Assembly (NCBI GenBank): GCA_019635415.1
Contig: JAHBZN010000001.1
Span: forward strand, 1,364,001 to 1,428,000
From: Ramlibacter sp.
Lineage (GTDB): Bacteria > Pseudomonadota > Gammaproteobacteria > Burkholderiales > Burkholderiaceae_C
Length of the DNA: 64,000 bases
Reading direction: 5' to 3'
The translations under genes and the position numbers were made by a program. This document shows, piece by piece, positions 17,403 through 25,038 of this stretch. The notes under the pieces are model-generated. The model saw only the letters and a list, made by a program, of their open reading frames with translations, was not told the DNA's origin and did not search any database. Numbering within the stretch: position 1 is the stretch's first letter; every line of letters starts with the position of its first letter.

Positions 17403-17813
17403 CTATTCGACCTTGCGGATCGTGCCCTGTGCGGCCGCACAGATTTTGCGGTCGGCCTGGTTCTGCAGAAAGATGTCGCAGCGGCAGACCGCCTGGGTCT
17501 TGCCGCTGCCGACCACCGTGGCCACGGCCACCAGTTGCTCGGCGTCGCGCGCGGGGCGCAGGTAGTTGATCTTGAATTCCGAGGTCAGCACACCGCCCAG
17601 TACCGAACCGCCGGCGTAGGTGAGGGCGTTGTCCGCCAGGTAGGCCAGCACCCCTCCATGTACAAAGCCGTGCTGCTGCAGCAGCTGCCCTGACAGGTCC
17701 ACCGACAACTGGGCCCGCCCGGGTTCAAAGACATCGAGCCGGGCCCCCAGCAGCACGCTGAAAGGTTGTTGGGCCAGCACCGCGCGGCCTTGCTCCAGCA
17801 TGTCAGCGTGCAT
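17403..17813 (-). CDS. PaaI-type hotdog thioesterase
   Basis: A 136-residue hotdog-fold protein of the PaaI/YdiI group. It has the central-helix motif HGFVHGGVLAYLADNALTYAG (HGG followed by the catalytic acidic residue), and a long strand LTSEFKINYLRPA. Such enzymes hydrolyse acyl- or hydroxyphenylacetyl-CoA thioesters. The start at 17813 overlaps the upstream SRPBCC gene by 11 bases, and both sit in an operon led by a TetR regulator. Substrate unknown. Confidence 0.87.
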   Translation of the reverse strand: MHADMLEQGRAVLAQQPFSVLLGARLDVFEPGRAQLSVDLSGQLLQQHGFVHGGVLAYLADNALTYAGGSVLGGVLTSEFKINYLRPARDAEQLVAVATVVGSGKTQAVCRCDIFLQNQADRKICAAAQGTIRKVE

Positions 17814-18333
17814 TGGCGGGCTCCTTGGGCCAGCGAAGCTGCGGGCGCGGCCGGTGGGTCATCAGCCGGCGCAACAGGCGCACCCAGGGCGACCAGGGCA
17901 CCACGCGCGGCGTGTTGCCCAGTGCCGCCTGGGCGGCGGCCAGACCGTCCTCGATCAGGGCGTCGTGCAGCGGGCGATAGACCAGCGGCCAGCTCAGGCG
18001 TGCAGCGCCGTGCAGCGTCATGTCGACACGGTGCTCGAGCACGCAGTGCGCGGCCGTGGCGTCCAGGATGTCCAGACCGTGCCAGCCGTCGAACCCCCGG
18101 GGCGCCGTGAAGCCGAAGCGGATGGACTGGCCTGGCGTGTAGTCGATGACGGTGTAGCGGATCGGGCCGTGCCCCCCCGTTGCACCCACCCCCAGGGGGC
18201 GGTCAAACGCCATGCGCGGCCAGGCGTTGCCGCGCCACAGGAGGTCGGACGGGGAGGCCAGCGCATCGATCAGGGCACCGACCTGCCCCGGCTGCGCGTA
18301 GAGCAGGCGCTGGTGGACGTTCAGGACTTTCAT
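17803..18333 (-). CDS. SRPBCC-superfamily protein
   Basis: A 176-residue protein with a START/Bet v1-like pattern: an N-terminal strand (MKVLNVHQRLLYAQPGQVGALIDALAS), a beta sheet, and a long C-terminal helix. Members bind hydrophobic ligands, act as cyclases, or chaperone polyketide and lipid intermediates. The start at 18333 is set by AAGGAG seven bases upstream; the longer in-frame extension is Arg/Pro/Cys-rich and unlikely to be translated. It is the middle gene of the TetR-SRPBCC-PaaI operon. Confidence 0.75.
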   Translation of the reverse strand: MKVLNVHQRLLYAQPGQVGALIDALASPSDLLWRGNAWPRMAFDRPLGVGATGGHGPIRYTVIDYTPGQSIRFGFTAPRGFDGWHGLDILDATAAHCVLEHRVDMTLHGAARLSWPLVYRPLHDALIEDGLAAAQAALGNTPRVVPWSPWVRLLRRLMTHRPRPQLRWPKEPANAR

Positions 18334-18361
18334 GGACAACTCCTTGGGGATGTAATGCAGG

Positions 18362-18925
18362 TCAGGCGGCCACGGCCATCCAGGCTCCGTGCTCCAGCGC
18401 GGCGCGCACCCTGGCCGGCACGGCCGGTGCCGGCTGCGTGACCCAGTGGCGGGTGAGCGACAGGGCGGGTGAGAACACCAGGGCCAGCCACACGGGGAAA
18501 GGCATGCTGCGCATGTCGCCGGCCTCCACCCGTGCCGCAACCCAGGCGGCCAGCGTGCCAAAGCCTTCGGCGTTGGCGGCTTCGCGTTCGCTGCCGCCGG
18601 TCAGCCGCAGCTGGTCAAGTAGCCGCGCCCGATCGGGGTGGCGCTCCACCCAGTCGATGTAGGCGCGGATCAGCCCCTTGGTGCCGCTCTGTGCCGTGGC
18701 GCGGGAGGTGATAGGCACCATTAGTGTGGCGTGAAAGTCGCGCAGCGTGTGGGCGTACAGCGCGTCCGCCAGGTGCGCCTTGGTCGGGAAGTGGTGGTAC
18801 AGGCTGCCATTGCTCACGCCCGCCTGCTGGCGCACCTGGTCCATCGATGCGTCGGCAAAGCCCTGGGACAGAAAGACCTGAGCGGCCGCGTCCAGCAGGC
18901 GAAGACGGGTGGGAATGGGTTCCAT
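18362..18925 (-). CDS. TetR-family repressor
   Basis: A 187-residue TetR protein. The N-terminal helix-turn-helix reads LLDAAAQVFLSQGFADASMD, QVRQQAGVSNGSLYHHFPTK. The ligand-binding C-terminal domain is divergent. The start MEPIPT at 18925 is favoured because an inverted-repeat operator lies immediately upstream (18928-18957). It leads an operon with an SRPBCC protein and a thioesterase, so autorepression relieved by a lipid or acyl-CoA-type ligand is a reasonable inference. Confidence 0.9.
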   Translation of the reverse strand: MEPIPTRLRLLDAAAQVFLSQGFADASMDQVRQQAGVSNGSLYHHFPTKAHLADALYAHTLRDFHATLMVPITSRATAQSGTKGLIRAYIDWVERHPDRARLLDQLRLTGGSEREAANAEGFGTLAAWVAARVEAGDMRSMPFPVWLALVFSPALSLTRHWVTQPAPAVPARVRAALEHGAWMAVAA

Positions 18926-18927
18926 GG

Positions 18928-18957
18928 CTGGAGTATTGCTCCAGAGTAACACTCCAG
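18928..18957. promoter_or_regulatory. TetR operator candidate (CTCCAG repeats)
   Basis: CTGGAG (18928-18933) and CTCCAG (18939-18944) form a perfect dyad with a 5-bp spacer, and a further ACTCCAG (18951-18957) follows in phase. The cluster begins three bases upstream of the TetR start codon, so repressor binding would block transcription of the TetR-SRPBCC-thioesterase operon. Confidence 0.55.
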
Positions 18958-18988
18958 TCAAGTGCCCCGGCCAGCGGGCCGGGCCGTG

Positions 18989-19720
18989 TCAGGCCAGCGT
19001 GCGCCCGAACAGGCTGAACAGGCGCTCCCAGTGCCGCTCCGCCGCGGCCTGGTTGTAGATGCCCTCGCGCCGGGGGAACACAAAGCCGTGCTCCACGCCG
19101 GGGTACCACTCGATGCGGTGGGAGGTGCCCGCGGCCTGCAGCGCGTCCTGCAGGGTCTGGACCAGCTCGGGCGGGGCCCATTTGTCGGTCTCGGCGCAGG
19201 CAAAGTAGCTCTCGCACTTGACACCCGGCGCCATGAGGTGGGGGGAGTCGGGCTGGTCCGTCACCATCTTGGCGGGGTGTATGGCGGCAATGCCCTTGAT
19301 GCACTCCGGGAACGCAACCGCAGCCGCCATGACAAACGGGCCGCTCATGCAGTAGCCCACCGCGCCCACGCGCGTCGCGTCGGCCGCAGGCTGCGTCCGG
19401 GCGTAGCGCAGCATGGCGTCGGTGTCGCGCACCATGAGCGCGCTGGTGAGCGAGGCCATGTGCTCGTACATCTGCGTGGTCTCGGGTTCCTTGCGTTCAC
19501 GCAGCCAGAAGTCGCGCGTGCGGCGGTAGTACAGGTTGGGCAGCACCACGAAGTAGCCCACGCTGGCCAGGCGGCGCGCCATGTCATGCAGCTCCTCGCG
19601 CTTGCCCAGCGCGTCCATGTAGAACAGCACCACGGGGAAGGCGCCGCCCTCTTCGGGGTGGACCACGAAGGTGTTCATGGCGCCGTCGGCGGTAGGGATG
19701 TCGATGTGATGCTCAATCAT
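18989..19720 (-). CDS. Dienelactone hydrolase family protein
   Basis: A 243-residue alpha/beta-hydrolase of the DLH type. The nucleophile is Cys124 in GYCMSGPFVM, the Cys that replaces Ser in dienelactone hydrolases. The remaining triad members are plausibly the Asp in CAETDKWAPP and the His in GVEHGFVFP. DLHs open lactone rings in chloroaromatic degradation; broader esterase roles are common among paralogues. It has a single promoter region shared divergently with the GFA gene at 19798. No chlorocatechol genes are nearby. Confidence 0.88.
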   Translation of the reverse strand: MIEHHIDIPTADGAMNTFVVHPEEGGAFPVVLFYMDALGKREELHDMARRLASVGYFVVLPNLYYRRTRDFWLRERKEPETTQMYEHMASLTSALMVRDTDAMLRYARTQPAADATRVGAVGYCMSGPFVMAAAVAFPECIKGIAAIHPAKMVTDQPDSPHLMAPGVKCESYFACAETDKWAPPELVQTLQDALQAAGTSHRIEWYPGVEHGFVFPRREGIYNQAAAERHWERLFSLFGRTLA

Positions 19721-19797
19721 GTTCAGGCTCGTTCAGGTGACAGCGCGACAGGCTAGCACGGCCGCGCTAAAGTGCGCAGGCAACCTTCCGCGCCACC

Positions 19798-20310
19798 ATG
19801 ACCGACACCCCAGACCCCCAAGGCGGCTGCGACTGCCGCTACCTGCGCTATCGCCTGACCGCCCGGCCCCTGTTCGTGCACTGCTGCCACTGCCGCTGGT
19901 GCCAGCGTGAAAGCGGCGCGGCCTTTGCTCTCAACGCCATGATCGAGACCGACCGCGTGCAGCTTGCCGCCGGCCAGCCCGAGATGGTCCACACGCCCTC
20001 GGCCAGCGGCAGGGGCCAGCAGATTGCGCGCTGCCCGCAGTGCCGCGTGGCCGTGTGGAGCCATTACGCCGGCTCGGGCCCGGTGATGGCTTTTGTGCGC
20101 GTGGGCACGCTGGACGAGCCCGACGCCTTTGCACCCGACGTGCACATCTTCACCTCCACCAAGCAACCCTGGGTGGTGCTGCCCGCGGGCACGCCGGCCG
20201 TGGCCGAGTTCTATGACCGTGAAGCCCTGTGGCCCGCGGACAGCCTGGCGCGCCGCGCGGCCAAGCTGCCGGAAATCGAGGCCTGGGTCAGCAGCCAGAA
20301 GGCCCCGTAG
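19798..20310 (+). CDS. GFA/CENP-V-type zinc protein
   Basis: A 170-residue protein of the glutathione-dependent formaldehyde-activating (GFA) fold family. Zinc ligands are visible as GGCDCRYLRYRL, HCCHCRWCQRESG and ARCPQCRVAV. Only one founding member is linked to formaldehyde-glutathione chemistry; most have unknown function. The 3' end overlaps the convergent LysR gene by 23 bases. Divergent from the dienelactone hydrolase. Confidence 0.85.
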   Translation: MTDTPDPQGGCDCRYLRYRLTARPLFVHCCHCRWCQRESGAAFALNAMIETDRVQLAAGQPEMVHTPSASGRGQQIARCPQCRVAVWSHYAGSGPVMAFVRVGTLDEPDAFAPDVHIFTSTKQPWVVLPAGTPAVAEFYDREALWPADSLARRAAKLPEIEAWVSSQKAP

Positions 20311-21238
20311 CCTGGGCCGCCGGGCCCTCGGACGCCAGTGCTTCCATCAGGAAGTCCACAAACACCCGCACGCGCCGCGGCATGTGCCGGTTTTGCGGAT
20401 AGAGCAGCGAGAACGGGCGCGAACGGCCCGCGCAGCCTGGCAGCACCTCCACCAGGGTGCCCGTGCGCAGGTCGTCCTCCACGATGAAGCGATAGGTCTG
20501 CACCAGGCCCGCGCCGGCGCGCGCCAGCGTCACCGTGCCCAGCAGATCCTCGGTGCACGAATAGCTGCCCTGCGTGGGCAGGTCCAGGTCGGCGCCATCC
20601 ACGCGCAGTGCCCAGGGCGGCGCCAGGCCGGTGCTGGGCAGCCGGAACTGGATGCACTCGTGCTGCAGCAGGTCTTGAGGCCCCTGCGGCACGCCGGCGC
20701 GCGCCAGGTAGGCGGGGGCCGCCACAACCACCAGCGTTGCGTCCATCAGCTTGCGTGCGACGAGGCCCGAGTCGGGCTGCGCGCGGGCGCGCACCGCCAG
20801 GTCAAAGCCATCGGCGATCAGGTCGATGTTGCGGTTGCTCATCTGCACGTCCACCTGCACCAGCGGGTAGCGTGCGCGAAACGCCGGCAGCAGCGGCAGC
20901 ACGCGGTAGTGCCCGAGCGGCGTGGGCACGCTCATGCGCAGCACGCCCGAGGGCTCGGCCTGCTGGCCCGTGAGCTCGCGGCCGGCCTCGGCCAGCTGGT
21001 TCAGGGCCTGGCGGCAATGCGCCAGGTAGGTGCGGCCGCCTTCGGTCAGGCGGATGCGCCGTGTGGTGCGCACAAACAGCCGCACGCCCATGCGGTCTTC
21101 CAGCCGGCCGATGGACCGGCTGACTGCGGCGGGCGTGAGGCTGGCCGCCGTGGCGGCGGCGGTGAAGCTCTGCAGCTCGGCGGCCAGGCAGAACAGCTCG
21201 ATGCTGCCCAGCATCACGTCGTCAAACTGGCGACTCAT
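20288..21238 (-). CDS. LysR-family regulator (CrgA/AaeR-like group)
   Basis: A 316-residue LysR protein. The helix-turn-helix is LFCLAAELQSFTAAATAASLTPAAVSRSIG; the effector domain includes GVLRMSVPTPLGHYRVLP, typical of the group near CrgA/YhaJ. It is divergent from a flavodoxin-tautomerase-NTF2 operon with a perfect T-N11-A site between. This makes an electrophile- or quinone-responsive switch plausible but unproven. Its end overlaps the GFA gene. Confidence 0.9.
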   Translation of the reverse strand: MSRQFDDVMLGSIELFCLAAELQSFTAAATAASLTPAAVSRSIGRLEDRMGVRLFVRTTRRIRLTEGGRTYLAHCRQALNQLAEAGRELTGQQAEPSGVLRMSVPTPLGHYRVLPLLPAFRARYPLVQVDVQMSNRNIDLIADGFDLAVRARAQPDSGLVARKLMDATLVVVAAPAYLARAGVPQGPQDLLQHECIQFRLPSTGLAPPWALRVDGADLDLPTQGSYSCTEDLLGTVTLARAGAGLVQTYRFIVEDDLRTGTLVEVLPGCAGRSRPFSLLYPQNRHMPRRVRVFVDFLMEALASEGPAAQATGPSGC

Positions 21239-21240
21239 TG

Positions 21241-21255
21241 ATTACCTCATGTAAT
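21241..21255. promoter_or_regulatory. LysR operator ATTAC-N5-GTAAT
   Basis: A perfect 15-bp dyad, ATTAC-CTCAT-GTAAT, containing T-N11-A (21242 to 21254). It begins two bases upstream of the LysR start codon and 86 bp upstream of the divergent flavodoxin gene, consistent with autoregulation plus activation of that operon. Confidence 0.55.
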
Positions 21256-21340
21256 TTTTAATGTGCTTTAAGACCAGTTTATCAATCAAAACAACGCCAA
21301 TAGCATCCGTGCCAGTTTCAACCCCACAGGAGTTTCTGGC

Positions 21341-21898
21341 ATGAGCAACACCAACATCACCATCGTTTATCACAGCGGCTACGGCCACACCCACCAGGTG
21401 GCGCAGGCCGTGGCCCAGGGCAGCGGCGCGACGCTGCTGGCCGTGGACGAGCAGGGCCAGCTGGCCGACGGCGGCTGGGAGCGGCTGGCGGCCTCGCGCG
21501 CCATCGTGTTCGGCTCGCCCACCTACATGGGCAACGTGAGCTGGCAGTTCAAGAAGTTCGTGGACGCCACCTCGGCGGTCTGGGCCCAGCAGGGCTGGAA
21601 GAACAAGCTGGCGGCGGCGTTCACCAACTCGGCCGGCATCAACGGCGACAAGCAGTCCACGCTCTACACCTTGTTCACCCTGTCGCAGCAGCACGGCATG
21701 CTGTGGGTGGGCACCGGCATGATGCCCAGCAACACCAAGGCCGCCCGGCGCGACGACCTGAACTACCTGGCATCCTTTGCCGGGCTGGCCACCGCCATGC
21801 CCGCCGATGCCACGCCGCAGGAAATGGTGGCGGGCGACCTGCTCACCGCACGCCAGTTTGGCCAGCGCATTGCCGATGCCGTGCGCGGCCTCGCCTGA
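21341..21898 (+). CDS. Flavodoxin-fold NAD(P)H oxidoreductase (WrbA-like)
   Basis: A 185-residue flavodoxin-like protein. ITIVYHSGYGHTHQVAQAVA is the FMN phosphate-binding loop, followed by FGSPTYMGNVSWQFKKFVD and FTNSAGINGDKQSTL, all typical of WrbA/NAD(P)H:quinone reductases. Such enzymes reduce quinones by two electrons, avoiding semiquinones. A strong AGGAG ribosome site precedes it. It is the first gene of an operon with a tautomerase and an NTF2-like protein under the divergent LysR regulator. Confidence 0.9.
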   Translation: MSNTNITIVYHSGYGHTHQVAQAVAQGSGATLLAVDEQGQLADGGWERLAASRAIVFGSPTYMGNVSWQFKKFVDATSAVWAQQGWKNKLAAAFTNSAGINGDKQSTLYTLFTLSQQHGMLWVGTGMMPSNTKAARRDDLNYLASFAGLATAMPADATPQEMVAGDLLTARQFGQRIADAVRGLA

Positions 21899-21907
21899 GG
21901 AGCGGCC

Positions 21908-22111
21908 ATGCCCTACGTCAACATCCAGGTCACCCGCGAAGGCGTGACCCGCGAGCAGAAAGCCGCGCTGATTGCCGGCGTGACCGACCTGCTGGTGCGC
22001 GTGCTGGGCAAAAGCCCCGCCACCACCCATGTGGTGATCAGCGAGGTGGAGCTGGACAACTGGGGCGTGGGCGGCCTGCCCGTGCCCGACTACCGCAGGC
22101 AGACCCAATGA
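21908..22111 (+). CDS. 4-oxalocrotonate tautomerase family protein
   Basis: A 67-residue protein whose mature N-terminus would be Pro (MPYVNIQVTREGVTREQKAAL), the catalytic general base of tautomerase-superfamily enzymes. A conserved C-terminal strand (VVISEVELDNWGVGG) is also present. Length fits the short 4-OT subfamily. It lies nine bases after the flavodoxin gene and overlaps the next gene at ATGA. Could interconvert keto and enol forms of a ring-cleavage or quinone-derived product. Confidence 0.9.
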   Translation: MPYVNIQVTREGVTREQKAALIAGVTDLLVRVLGKSPATTHVVISEVELDNWGVGGLPVPDYRRQTQ

Positions 22112-22482
22112 GCGACTTCGACGACGTGCTGCAGGTGCTGCACACCTACTTTGACGGCCTGCACCACAGCGACACCGCGCGCCTGCGCCGGGTGTTCCAT
22201 CCGCAGGCGCATTACTTCTGCGCCACCAGCGGCGAGCTGCTGCACCGGGACATGGCGCAGTACTTTCCCGTGGTGGACCAGCGCCCCGCGCCGGCATTGC
22301 TGGGGCAGGCGCGCACCGACAAGGTGGTCTCCATCGAGTTTGCCGGCCCCGTGACGGCGCTGGCCCGCGTGCAATGCAGCATCGAGCCGCGGCACTTCAC
22401 GGACCTGCTGTCGCTCGTGAAGCTGGACGGGCGGTGGCAGATCATCAGCAAGGTGTTTCACTACGACAAAGCACCGGGGTAA
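22108..22482 (+). CDS. NTF2-like (lumazine-binding type) protein
   Basis: A 124-residue NTF2-fold protein: LHTYFDGLHHSDTARLRRVFHP, then CATSGELLHRDMAQYF and LVKLDGRWQIISKVFHY, the usual Lumazine_bd_2/SnoaL pattern. Its ATG overlaps the tautomerase stop (ATGA), so it is translationally coupled as the third gene of the LysR-controlled operon. It may bind or isomerise the same substrate; no catalytic assignment is possible. Confidence 0.8.
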   Translation: MSDFDDVLQVLHTYFDGLHHSDTARLRRVFHPQAHYFCATSGELLHRDMAQYFPVVDQRPAPALLGQARTDKVVSIEFAGPVTALARVQCSIEPRHFTDLLSLVKLDGRWQIISKVFHYDKAPG

Positions 22483-22529
22483 TCGTCGGGCGCCCCACGG
22501 CATGACGGCGACCCCGCTACAGTCGTCGC

Positions 22530-23243
22530 ATGCCCCAACTCACCTACGCCATCTCCGCTGACATCTTCAGGCTGTTTCCCGGTTACTGCCGCGGCGTGGT
22601 GGTGGCCCGCGGCTTTGCCAACGGGCCCAGCGCACCGGCCGTCACCGCGCAACTGCGCGAAGCCGAAGCCGCGCTGCGCCAGCGCATCAGCGGCAACGTG
22701 GCGGAGCACCCGGCCATTGCCAGCTGGCGCGAGGCCTACCGCCGCTTTGGGGCCAAGCCCTCGGAGCACCGCAGCGCCGTCGAGGCGCTGACCCGCCGCG
22801 TGCTCAAGCCTGACACGTTGCCCGCCATCAACACGCTGGTGGACATAGGCAACCTCATCTCCATCAAGTACCTGCTGCCGGCGGGTGTGCATCCCACCGA
22901 CGCACTGCGCCACGGCGCCATGCTGCGCCTGGCGAAGGAGGGCGACCAGTTTGCCCCGCCCGATGGCGGTGCCGCCGAAACCCCGCCGCCGGGCGAGGTG
23001 GTGTTTGCCGATGGGGCCAGCGTGCTCACCCGCCGCTGGACCTGGCGGCAGGCTGCCAGCACCCAGACCGGCATGGACACGCGCGGCGTGTTCTTCAACA
23101 TCGACGGCCTGCCGCCCACGCCCCGTGCCGATGTGCAGGCCGCCGCCGCCGAGGCCGCTGCGCTGGTGCAGGCCCATTGCGGTGGCGAAGTGCTGTGCGT
23201 GCTGCTGGACGCCGACAACCCCGGCTTCAGCCTGCAGGAATGA
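22530..23243 (+). CDS. B3/B4 tRNA-binding-domain protein
   Basis: A 237-residue protein matching the stand-alone B3/B4 domain family related to phenylalanyl-tRNA synthetase beta chain. Motifs include EHPAIASWREAYRRFGAKPSE, PAINTLVDIGNLISIKYLLPAG and DTRGVFFNIDGLPP. In synthetases this region does editing of mischarged tRNA; stand-alone forms may edit free or misacylated tRNA or bind amino acids. Single gene, followed 14 bases after the stop by a 55-nt repeat copy. Confidence 0.85.
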   Translation: MPQLTYAISADIFRLFPGYCRGVVVARGFANGPSAPAVTAQLREAEAALRQRISGNVAEHPAIASWREAYRRFGAKPSEHRSAVEALTRRVLKPDTLPAINTLVDIGNLISIKYLLPAGVHPTDALRHGAMLRLAKEGDQFAPPDGGAAETPPPGEVVFADGASVLTRRWTWRQAASTQTGMDTRGVFFNIDGLPPTPRADVQAAAAEAAALVQAHCGGEVLCVLLDADNPGFSLQE

Positions 23244-23257
23244 GCAGGTTCAGAGCC

Positions 23258-23312
23258 AAAATGGCCTGTAGCCCTTGCCGGCTGGTCACTTTTAGCTATA
23301 CAAAACATAGCA
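23258..23312 (+). repeat. 55-nt interspersed repeat, copy 3
   Basis: AAAATGGCC, TGTAGCCCTTG, GGTCACT, then a terminal hairpin GCTAT-ACAAAAC-ATAGC, the best-formed terminal stem of all copies. TGGCC can pair with GGTCA through one G-T wobble, a compensatory change relative to copy 2. It lies 14 bases downstream of the B3/B4 gene and about 90 bases ahead of the aminotransferase. Confidence 0.8.
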
Positions 23313-23404
23313 ACCCGATCACGCAGCAAACCTGCGTCCCGCCTGCGCGAGAATGCCGGCTGGGCCCTGCGCCCCTTTCCACGGAACCCAACTGAAGCCA
23401 CACC

Positions 23405-24604
23405 ATGCCCATTCCCTTTGCGAAGCGCCTCGACAACGTTGAAACCTCCGCCATCCGCGAACTCTTCAAGCTGCTGGGCAAGCCCGGCATCATCAGCTTT
23501 GCGGGGGGCTTTCCGGACAGCGCCATGTTTGACGTGGAAGGCCTTAAAGAGGCCGCCAACAAGGCCCTGACCGAAGAGCCCGGCGGCGCGCTGCAATACG
23601 GCGCCACCGAGGGCTACAACCCCTTGCGCGAGCAACTGGCTGCCTTCATGGGCACCAAGGGCGTGAGCGTCAACCCCGACGGCCTCATCGTCACCACCGG
23701 CAGCCAGCAGGCGCTGGACCTGCTGGGCAAGACCCTGATCGATCCGGGTGACAAGGTCATTGTGGAGGGCCCGACCTTCCTGGCCACCATCCAGTGCTTT
23801 CGCCTCTATGGCGCCCAGCTCATCAGCGCCCCGGTGGACGCCAACGGCGTGGACACCGATGCGCTTGAAAAACTCATCGCCGAGCACAAGCCCAAGTTTG
23901 TGTACCTGATCCCGACCTTTGGCAACCCCAGCGGGGCCATGCTGAGCCTGGCGCGCCGCAAGCGCGTGCTGGAGCTGGCCGTGAAGCACCAGACCCTGGT
24001 GGTGGAAGACGACCCGTATGGCGACCTGTATTTCAACGCCGACGCGCCACCGCCGCCCAGCATCCTGAGCCTGTCGAAGGACGTGCCCGGCAGCCGCGAC
24101 TGGATCGCCCACTGCGGCAGCCTGAGCAAGGTGCTCAGCCCCGGTCTGCGCGTGGGCTGGATGATCGCGCCGCCCGAGCTGCTGGCCAAAGCCACCATGT
24201 GCAAGCAGTTCAGCGATGCGCACACCAGCACCTATGCCCAGGCCACTGCCGCGCAATACCTCAAAGCCGGCCGCATGCCCGCCACGCTGGCCAACGTGCG
24301 CAAGGTGTACGGCGAGCGGGCCAGGGTGATGGGCGAAAGCCTGAAGCGCGAGCTGGGCGAAGCCATTGAATTTACGCAACCGCAAGGCGGCCTGTTCTTC
24401 TGGGCCCGCCTGACGGGCGCCGACGGCAAGCTGAAAGACGCCGCCGAGCTGGCCAGGCGCGCCATTGAGCAGGGCGTGGCCTTTGTGCCCGGCGCGCCGT
24501 TTTATGCCAGTAACCCGGACACGAGCACGCTGCGGCTCAGCTTTGCGACGGCGGATGTGGGGAAGATTGAGGAAGGGGTGGGGAGGTTGGGGAAGGCGAT
24601 ATAG
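23405..24604 (+). CDS. PLP-dependent aminotransferase, class I/II (2-aminoadipate/LysN type)
   Basis: A 399-residue fold-type I aminotransferase. Landmarks are ISFAGGFPDSAMFD at the N-terminus, LQYGATEGYNPLREQLA, the cofactor Asp/Tyr block VVEDDPYGDLYF, the PLP-lysine block GSLSKVLSPGLRVGWM (Lys in SLSK), and the substrate Arg in STLRLSF. This set is typical of multi-substrate LysN/ARO8-like enzymes. It is the last native-composition gene before the low-GC island. Confidence 0.9.
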   Translation: MPIPFAKRLDNVETSAIRELFKLLGKPGIISFAGGFPDSAMFDVEGLKEAANKALTEEPGGALQYGATEGYNPLREQLAAFMGTKGVSVNPDGLIVTTGSQQALDLLGKTLIDPGDKVIVEGPTFLATIQCFRLYGAQLISAPVDANGVDTDALEKLIAEHKPKFVYLIPTFGNPSGAMLSLARRKRVLELAVKHQTLVVEDDPYGDLYFNADAPPPPSILSLSKDVPGSRDWIAHCGSLSKVLSPGLRVGWMIAPPELLAKATMCKQFSDAHTSTYAQATAAQYLKAGRMPATLANVRKVYGERARVMGESLKRELGEAIEFTQPQGGLFFWARLTGADGKLKDAAELARRAIEQGVAFVPGAPFYASNPDTSTLRLSFATADVGKIEEGVGRLGKAI

Positions 24605-24769
24605 CTAGTCTTGATTCTTAAAATGCCATTCCCTTCTGAAGCAATGTGCGTGTTAGATTCTAGAGAATATTTCCGCTAACCTGCCACTTAGTGCGCAAGC
24701 TGGTCTTTCTGGTGCGCAGGCTGCTCCTTCTTTACAAGGCTGGTGGCGCTAGAGCGGTGGTCAATTTCT

Positions 24770-24797
24770 TTGACAGGGAAATGTCGCTCTCTAATGT
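24770..24797 (+). promoter_or_regulatory. Sigma-70-like promoter for the NACHT gene
   Basis: A perfect -35 hexamer TTGACA (24770-24775) is followed after 16 bp by TAATGT (24792-24797), which keeps the key T, A and final T of the -10 element. It is the best match in the region and would give a leader of about 235 nt before the ATG at 25039. Confidence 0.5.
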
Positions 24798-24871
24798 CTA
24801 GTATTTATCTTCCCAATCGCATCCTGGAGGTATTGTTCTACATGCATAGTGGAAAGTGATGTAGAGAGCGC

Positions 24872-24888
24872 CCTTTAGTTACTAAAGG
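24872..24888. promoter_or_regulatory. Inverted repeat CCTTTAG-TTA-CTAAAGG
   Basis: A perfect 7-bp-arm inverted repeat with a 3-nt loop, inside the leader of the NACHT gene and 13 bases after the stop of the five-codon leader frame. It could be a repressor operator or an RNA hairpin. There is no T-run after it, so it is not a terminator. Confidence 0.4.
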
Positions 24889-25038
24889 AACGGATAGAGC
24901 TGCTGGATGCACGGGGTATTGGATATCGTTCTACGGCGTAGGGGGCGCCAGTGGATCGCACCACAAGCTAGTAGTAGTGGTATGTGAACATAGACACGCC
25001 TCTTCAAACAAGTTTGGCATTTCAAACGGGATGAACTC

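Larger units (their letters stand above)
24605..25038 (+). other. Low-GC leader region ahead of the NACHT gene
   Basis: 434 bases without a convincing gene; composition drops sharply from the flanks. It contains an imperfect 21-bp tandem repeat beginning GTGCGCA at 24691 and again at 24712. It also holds a promoter-like pair, a five-codon leader frame (24842-24859, ATG CAT AGT GGA AAG TGA) behind GGAGG, and a 7-bp-arm inverted repeat. These suggest regulated expression of the large downstream gene. Confidence 0.5.

Noticed and set aside
24664..24801. Small open frame with GTG at 24691, encoding a Leu-rich repeat-like VRKLVFLVRRLLLL segment
   Set aside because: No ribosome site, no ATG, and the repetition comes from the 21-bp tandem duplication; a leader or relic is more likely than a gene.
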